A stretch of 64,000 nucleotides of DNA from Oceanimonas baumannii (GTDB lineage: Bacteria; Pseudomonadota; Gammaproteobacteria; Enterobacterales; Aeromonadaceae). Positions within the stretch are counted from its first letter, which is position 1. Each line of letters starts with the position of its first letter. Made by a program: the position numbers and the translations under genes. Location: contig NZ_NQJF01000002.1 in assembly GCF_002245495.1 (NCBI RefSeq), positions 186,001-250,000 of the forward strand, written 5' to 3'. Of the stretch, positions 59,636 through 64,000 are shown piece by piece. The notes under the pieces are model-generated. The model was not told where the DNA came from and searched no databases. It was given only the letters and a program-made list of their open reading frames with translations.

Positions 59636-60364
59636 ATGAAACATCGTACACTGAAAATACTGGCCCCTCTGGTGGCCCTGAGCCTGCCCATGATGGCGCA
59701 GGCGGAGATGAGTCAGGAAGAGTTTCAGAAGCGGGTGCGGGAAGCACTGATGGCCGAGCCGGAAATGCTACGGGATGCCATTATCAAGCTGGAAGAAAAC
59801 GACCGGGTAGCCCAGCAGGCGGAGTTCTCCAAACAGCTGAAAGCGCAGTCTGCCCAATTATTCGCCAACAACACGGACGGCGTAATAGGCAATCCCGATG
59901 GCAAAGTGGAAATGGTGTATTTCACCGATTATAACTGCCCTTACTGCCATCGCCTGAACCAGACGCTGCTGGAAGTGCTGAAGACTGAACCCGAGCTGAA
60001 AATTATCGTAAAGGATCTGGGCATTCTCGGTCCGGACTCCGTACAAGCGGCACGTCTGGCGCTGGCCGCAGCAAAAGAAGCACCCAAGCAGTATGCTGAG
60101 CTGCATCAGGCCCTGATGAGTCAGAAACGGGTTCAGGCCGCCGCCCTGGCCACCATTGCCGATAAAGCCGGCCTGGACGCCAAAAGCCTGCAGAAAACGG
60201 CCGGCAGCAAGGATATCGCCGACAAGCTGAACCAGAACCTGACCCTATTCCGAGCCCTCGGCCTGAATGGCACACCGGCACTGGTCTTCCCTGATGGCAC
60301 CCTGATCCCCGGTGCCATTGATGAGGAAGGCCTGAAGAAAATTCTGGAAGAGCAGAAATCCTGA
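59636..60364 (+). CDS. DsbA-family thiol:disulfide protein (ScsC/Com1-like)
   Basis: A 242-residue periplasmic protein (signal MKHRTLKILAPLVALSLPMM, cleaved after AQA). An N-terminal helical region (about 24-85, EFQKRVREALMAEPEMLRDA) could mediate oligomerisation as in ScsC/Com1. The thioredoxin fold has the active site DYNCPYCHRLNQ (CPYC), an inserted helical domain and the cis-proline loop LGLNGTPALVFPDGTLIPGA. It probably oxidises or isomerises disulfides of exported proteins. No DsbB or DsbD partner is nearby. A perfect terminator follows. Confidence 0.9.
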   Translation: MKHRTLKILAPLVALSLPMMAQAEMSQEEFQKRVREALMAEPEMLRDAIIKLEENDRVAQQAEFSKQLKAQSAQLFANNTDGVIGNPDGKVEMVYFTDYNCPYCHRLNQTLLEVLKTEPELKIIVKDLGILGPDSVQAARLALAAAKEAPKQYAELHQALMSQKRVQAAALATIADKAGLDAKSLQKTAGSKDIADKLNQNLTLFRALGLNGTPALVFPDGTLIPGAIDEEGLKKILEEQKS

Positions 60365-60390
60365 GTCAGTGCAGGGAGCGGATGTGATCA

Positions 60391-60419
60391 AAAAGACCCG
60401 GGCTTTGCCCGGGTCTTTT
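60391..60419 (+). terminator. Intrinsic terminator after the DsbA-family gene
   Basis: A perfect 12-base-pair stem AAAAGACCCGGG / CCCGGGTCTTTT with loop CTTTG. It also lies near the convergent ycaO end and may serve both strands. Confidence 0.9.
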
Positions 60420-60451
60420 GGTTTAGCTGAGTACCGGAGGAGATCCGGATA

Positions 60452-62209
60452 TTACGCCCAGCTTGCTTCGCGCTTTGCTTTCTGCAGCTTCTCGTAGGTA
60501 GCCAGCAAGGCCTGATGAGTGCCAAAGTCTTTCAGGCTTTCATCGGCGGCGGTCAGGCCATGAAAGCGGGCGCTGCCGTCTATCTGAGCCCAGGCGGCGG
60601 TAACCGTGTCTTGACCAAACATGCGGTCAAAGGCAGCACGATATTGCTCTGGCTTACGCTCTTCAGACAGGTGCAGCTCCAGTGAGGCTTTCAGACAGCG
60701 ATAGTAGCGGGCGCGCGCTTCACTGAACACGGACGCATTAAAGCTTAGGGTCCAGTCGGCATAATCGAGTGCGCTTTCCAGCTCACCGGCGGCCAGGGCC
60801 AGCATGCATTTCAGCTCGCCAACCCGCAGGGTATGCCAGGCAGTACCTTTATCGGGGGCAATACCAATCAGTTCGCGTACCCGGGTAAAGTCATCCAGTC
60901 CTTCCTGCTCCAGCTGATCATACAGTGCCATCAGTTGCTCGCCGTCGGCATCGCTCTGGGGCAGGCTCAGCAGAGTCGCTCGCAGATGCGCGCCCATATT
61001 GTTATTGGCCAGCTCCAGATCTTCTACCGGGTAAATATCCGACATTCCCGGAGCCAGAATACGACAGGCGTAGACGCCAAGGTGCTCATAGTCAGCAATA
61101 TAAACCGGCTGTTCCAGCTCGTTGAAAATACCCAGCAGATGGTTGAACTCTTCTTCGGAGCTGCCGCTGAAGTCCCAGTCGGCAAATGCGTAATCTGCCT
61201 GCACCTGGAACAGATCCCAGCTGATCAGACCTGAAGAGTCGATAAAGTGGGTTTCCAGGTTATGGTGATCAGCCACTTCGTCATCGTCAAAAGAGGGCGG
61301 GACGAACACGTCCAGATCTTTCAGACCGCGGCCCTGCAGCAGCTCGGTCACGGTGCGTTCCAGTGCCACGGCAAAACGGGGATGGGCACCAAATGAGGCA
61401 AAACAGGTACTGTTGGCCGGGTTGAACAGCACTACGCAGATCACTGGATAGCGGCCACCGAGAGACGCGTCATAGGCAAAGATCGGGAAGCCTTCCGCTT
61501 CCAGGGTAGCGATGGACTCCTGAATATGCGGATAACGGTTCATCACCTGCTCAGGAATTTTGGGCAGGCTGATGCGTTCGGCAATAATGCGGTTTTTAAT
61601 GGCGCGCTCGAATACTTCCGACAGCCCCTGTGTCCGGGCCTCGGTTTTGGTGTTACCGGCGCTCATGCCGTTGGACACATACAGGTTGCCCACGATATTC
61701 ATGGGAATATAAACGGTTTTATGATCGCCCTGACGTTCAAAGGGCAGGGCACAGATACCCCGATCTTCGTTGCCGGATTGCAGGTCTATCAGCATATCGG
61801 CGGTCAGTGCTTTGTCCGGATCGTAAAAGCCGCGGGTATAGTCATCCAGCAGGGCCGCAGGCAGCTGATTGTCCGCAGGAACGGGAAACCACTTTTCATT
61901 GGGGTAATGCACGAAATCGCCGTCGGCGATGTCACGGCCAAGGTAAAAATCGGCAAAGAAATAGTTGGTGGCCAGACGCTCAAAGTATTCACCCAGGGCT
62001 GAGGCCAGAGCCGCTTTTTTGCTGGCCCCCTTGCCATTGGTAAAGCACAGACCGCACTCTTTATCGCGAATATGAACCGACCATACGTGAGGTACCGGGT
62101 TCAGCCAGGAGGCCTCTTCAATATCGAAGCCCAGCGCCTGCAGTTTGTTCTGGAAGCGGCTGATAGAGTCTTCCAGCGCAGCGTCTTTGCTGGGGATAAA
62201 GGTTTTCAT
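60452..62209 (-). CDS. ycaO: YcaO ATP-dependent cyclodehydratase-family protein
   Basis: A 585-residue protein, matching E. coli YcaO (586). It starts MKTFIPSKDAALEDSISRFQ after CAGAGGTATTC. The YcaO domain has CGLCFTNGKGASKKAALASA, GEYFERLATNYFFADFYLG (ATP/Mg site), SNGMSAGNTKTEARTQGLSE, VFERAIKNRIIAERISLPKI and VALERTVTELLQGRGLKDLD. A C-terminal TPR-like helical part (about 480-585) ends in the basic KREASWA rather than a proline-rich tail. E. coli YcaO assists RimO beta-methylthiolation of ribosomal protein S12. No RiPP precursor or partner protein is next to it, so this is the housekeeping type. Confidence 0.93.
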   Translation of the reverse strand: MKTFIPSKDAALEDSISRFQNKLQALGFDIEEASWLNPVPHVWSVHIRDKECGLCFTNGKGASKKAALASALGEYFERLATNYFFADFYLGRDIADGDFVHYPNEKWFPVPADNQLPAALLDDYTRGFYDPDKALTADMLIDLQSGNEDRGICALPFERQGDHKTVYIPMNIVGNLYVSNGMSAGNTKTEARTQGLSEVFERAIKNRIIAERISLPKIPEQVMNRYPHIQESIATLEAEGFPIFAYDASLGGRYPVICVVLFNPANSTCFASFGAHPRFAVALERTVTELLQGRGLKDLDVFVPPSFDDDEVADHHNLETHFIDSSGLISWDLFQVQADYAFADWDFSGSSEEEFNHLLGIFNELEQPVYIADYEHLGVYACRILAPGMSDIYPVEDLELANNNMGAHLRATLLSLPQSDADGEQLMALYDQLEQEGLDDFTRVRELIGIAPDKGTAWHTLRVGELKCMLALAAGELESALDYADWTLSFNASVFSEARARYYRCLKASLELHLSEERKPEQYRAAFDRMFGQDTVTAAWAQIDGSARFHGLTAADESLKDFGTHQALLATYEKLQKAKREASWA

Positions 62210-62296
62210 GAATACCTCTGGCGGGTTCGGCAAAAAAGGGGCTGATCCTAACCCGAGGTGATAATTTGAACAAGCACAAAGCGGGTTGCCACCAAT

Positions 62297-62324
62297 AAAA
62301 AACGCCCGCATGAGGCGGGCGTTT
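62297..62324 (-). terminator. Intrinsic terminator of asd
   Basis: A perfect ten-base-pair stem AAACGCCCGC / GCGGGCGTTT with a five-base loop; on the minus strand six T residues follow (62302-62297). It separates asd from ycaO. Confidence 0.92.
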
Positions 62325-62343
62325 CAGGTAATCAGCGAAGCGC

Positions 62344-63450
62344 TTATGGCAGCAGGTGCAGCATACGACGCAGGGGCTCGGCGGCACCCCACAGCAGCTG
62401 ATCTCCGACGGTAAAGGCAGCCAGATATTCCGGACCCATGTTCAGCTTGCGCAGACGGCCAACAGGAACGCTCAGGGTGCCGGTGACGGCGGCCGGCGTC
62501 AGTTCATCCATGGACTGCTGGCGATCGTTGGGGATCACTTTCACCCAGTCGTTATGGGCAGCCAGGAGCTTCTCCACTTCCGGAATGGAAATATCTTTCT
62601 TCAGCTTGATGGTGAAGGCCTGGCTGTGGCAACGCAGCGCACCGATGCGTACGCACAGACCGTCTACCGGAATCGCCTGTTCAATGCCCAGGATCTTGTT
62701 GGTTTCGGCCTGGCCTTTCCATTCTTCACGGCTCTGGCCGTTTTCCAGCTGAGAATCGATCCAGGGGATCAGGCTGCCAGCCAGCGGTACACCAAAGTTA
62801 TCGACCGGCAGGTCACCGCTGCGGGTCTTCTCGGTGATCTTGCGTTCCAGCTCCAGAATGGCTGAACCTGAATCGGCCAGTTCATCGGCTACTTCGTCGC
62901 GCAAAATGCCCATCTGGGTAACCAGCTCACGCATATGACGGGCACCGCCACCGGAGGCTGCCTGATAGGTGGATACCGATACCCACTCAACCAGATCCTG
63001 TTCAAACAGGCCGCCCAGTGCCATCAGCATCAGGCTCACGGTGCAGTTGCCGCCTACAAAGGTTTTGGCACCGTTGGCCAGAGCTTCCTGAATTTGCTTG
63101 CCGTTTACCGGATCCAGCACAATCAGGGCATCGTCATCCATGCGCAGGGCAGAGGCGGCATCAATCCAGTAGCCATTCCAGCCTGCGGCACGCAAACGGG
63201 GATACACGTCTTTGGTATAGTCACCGCCCTGACAGGTCAGTACCACATCCAGCGCCTTCAGCGCTTCGATGTCATAGGCATCCTGCAGTGTGCCGGCGTC
63301 TTTGCCAAAGTTGGGGGCAGGCTGCCCGGCCTGGGAGGTGGTGAAAAAGACGGGATCAATACGAGAAAAGTCACCTTCTTCTACCATGCGGCTCATCAGT
63401 ACGGAGCCGACCATACCGCGCCAGCCGACCAGACCTACTTTTTTCATCAT
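62344..63450 (-). CDS. asd: Aspartate-semialdehyde dehydrogenase Asd
   Basis: A 368-residue enzyme, the gammaproteobacterial Asd length. The N-terminal NADP-binding motif is [20 protein letters not shown]. The active-site cysteine is in [18 protein letters not shown], and the substrate Arg/His region is in [19 protein letters not shown]. It reduces aspartyl phosphate to the semialdehyde in lysine, threonine, methionine and diaminopimelate synthesis. Two adjacent ATGs open the gene (63450 or 63447). The 143 bases upstream are too short and show no lysine-riboswitch pattern that I can see. Confidence 0.96.
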   Translation of the reverse strand: MMKKVGLVGWRGMVGSVLMSRMVEEGDFSRIDPVFFTTSQAGQPAPNFGKDAGTLQDAYDIEALKALDVVLTCQGGDYTKDVYPRLRAAGWNGYWIDAASALRMDDDALIVLDPVNGKQIQEALANGAKTFVGGNCTVSLMLMALGGLFEQDLVEWVSVSTYQAASGGGARHMRELVTQMGILRDEVADELADSGSAILELERKITEKTRSGDLPVDNFGVPLAGSLIPWIDSQLENGQSREEWKGQAETNKILGIEQAIPVDGLCVRIGALRCHSQAFTIKLKKDISIPEVEKLLAAHNDWVKVIPNDRQQSMDELTPAAVTGTLSVPVGRLRKLNMGPEYLAAFTVGDQLLWGAAEPLRRMLHLLP

Positions 63451-63593
63451 TCAGTGTCCTTGCTTTGAAAGAGAATCAAAAAACCTGCCCAACACAATAC
63501 CGATTGCAGCCAAAGGTGCAAGGGGAAAGCGAAAAAGAAAGGTCGTTTTTTGTACAGCTTGCCGTTATTCAAAGGGCCATGACAGCGCGACTG

Positions 63594-64000
63594 TCAGCCG
63601 GAGGTAAACGACAGAAAGCCTAACATGAGCACCGGACCTGCCAGGCTCAGCACAAATCCTGAGACAATGGCTACCGGTACAATGGCCACCCCGCCGGAGC
63701 GTTGCAGAACCGGCAGGGTAAAATCCATGGAGGTAGCGCCGCCATAACCGATGGCGCAGGAGGGGTGACGTCGCATCAGAGCCGGAATGATCATGATGGC
63801 GATCAGCTCCCGGGCCAGATCGTTAAGAAAGGCAGCACTGCCCATGACAGGCCCCAGTTTGTCACCGATTAAAATACCCGACAGCGAATACCAGCCGTTG
63901 CCCGAGGCAAAGGCTAGCCCCTGAGTCAGTGGCATGTTCATCAGCCAGGCCCCCAGCAAACCGCCGACCCAGGAGCTCACCATTACGGTCAGAGCTATGG
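63594..64000 (-). CDS. lysO: Lysine exporter LysO family protein, C-terminal part (partial)
   Basis: The frame is open to the window edge and covers about the last 135 residues. Motifs are SGNGWYSLSGILIGDKLGPV, AAFLNDLARELIAIMIIPAL, CAIGYGGATSMDFTLPVLQR and VSGFVLSLAGPVLMLGFLSF, as in E. coli LysO (YbjE). LysO exports lysine and toxic lysine analogues across the inner membrane. The residues upstream of an in-frame ATG at 63983 are still hydrophobic membrane sequence (IALTV), so that ATG is internal. Its place next to asd fits lysine metabolism. Confidence 0.87.
   Translation of the reverse strand, partial: IALTVMVSSWVGGLLGAWLMNMPLTQGLAFASGNGWYSLSGILIGDKLGPVMGSAAFLNDLARELIAIMIIPALMRRHPSCAIGYGGATSMDFTLPVLQRSGGVAIVPVAIVSGFVLSLAGPVLMLGFLSFTSG

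Noticed and set aside
60452-62209. RiPP (azole) biosynthesis cluster around YcaO
   Set aside because: No precursor peptide, E1-like partner or dehydrogenase is adjacent; length and sequence match the housekeeping YcaO.
63451-63593. Possible lysine riboswitch upstream of asd
   Set aside because: The gap is only 143 bases and I see no lysine-riboswitch core or anti-terminator pair.

Overview
The window reads as chromosomal DNA of a motile, free-living gammaproteobacterium. Gene content is of the Aeromonadales/Vibrio type: a lateral-flagella-like motor tail, a heme operon with its own TonB-ExbB-ExbD, HutX/HutZ, a CrbS/CrbR-type acetate two-component pair, EttA, LysO and standalone YcaO. An Oceanimonas/Oceanisphaera/Zobellella-like genus is my best guess; this is inference, not a measured placement. 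Base composition looks even and fairly GC-rich. I saw no rRNA, tRNA, CRISPR array, insertion sequence, prophage or clear pseudogene. Every gene-free stretch is under about 300 bases.

Layout. 1-3.3 kb: end of a flagellar operon (FliK C-terminus, FliL, sigma-28, MotA, MotB), tightly coupled. 3.3-5.7 kb: lytic transglycosylase, small membrane protein, entericidin-like lipoprotein, CitE-like lyase. 5.9-7.9 kb: flavohemoglobin Hmp and a divergent DUF4202 gene around two NsrR-like operators. 8-9.3 kb: Na+/H+ antiporter-family protein. 9.4-11.3 kb: coupled M14 carboxypeptidase and alpha/beta hydrolase. 11.4-19.5 kb: uncharacterised catabolic cluster (LysR, PhyH-type Fe/2-oxoglutarate dioxygenase, GMC oxidoreductase, TRAP binding protein and fused QM permease, GlcG/HbpS-like protein, IclR). 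19.5-25.3 kb: MocR regulator, AzlCD, EttA and an orphan BMP binding protein.

25.4-33.3 kb: heme uptake. A minus-strand operon tonB-exbB-exbD-hmuTUV, followed by a small secreted ORF, faces a plus-strand heme receptor-hutX-hutZ operon. Two Fur-box-like repeats lie between them. 33.4-36.5 kb: CBS protein, BenE-like transporter, RhlE helicase. 36.7-41.7 kb: glycerol-3-phosphate uptake (ugpB-A-E-C) with divergent ugpQ and a Pho-box-like site between. 41.7-44.7 kb: mini-lipoprotein, SMR efflux protein, globin-coupled diguanylate cyclase, ChaN. 44.8-52.3 kb: two MFS transporters, CrbS-like symporter/histidine kinase with convergent CrbR-like regulator, and a DUF3108 protein.

52.3-58.9 kb: a self-contained TAXI-TRAP operon. 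It runs binding protein, fused permease, DUF1850, DctB-like sensor kinase, DctD-like sigma-54 activator. A sigma-54 promoter and two tandem dyads lie upstream, so the operon appears to encode the activator of its own promoter. The sensor kinase lacks a normal start codon: its transmembrane segment is in frame only if translation starts at AUU (or CUG). 58.9-64 kb: orphan CbiM-like membrane protein, DsbA-family protein, YcaO, Asd, and the C-terminal part of LysO, which is cut by the window edge.
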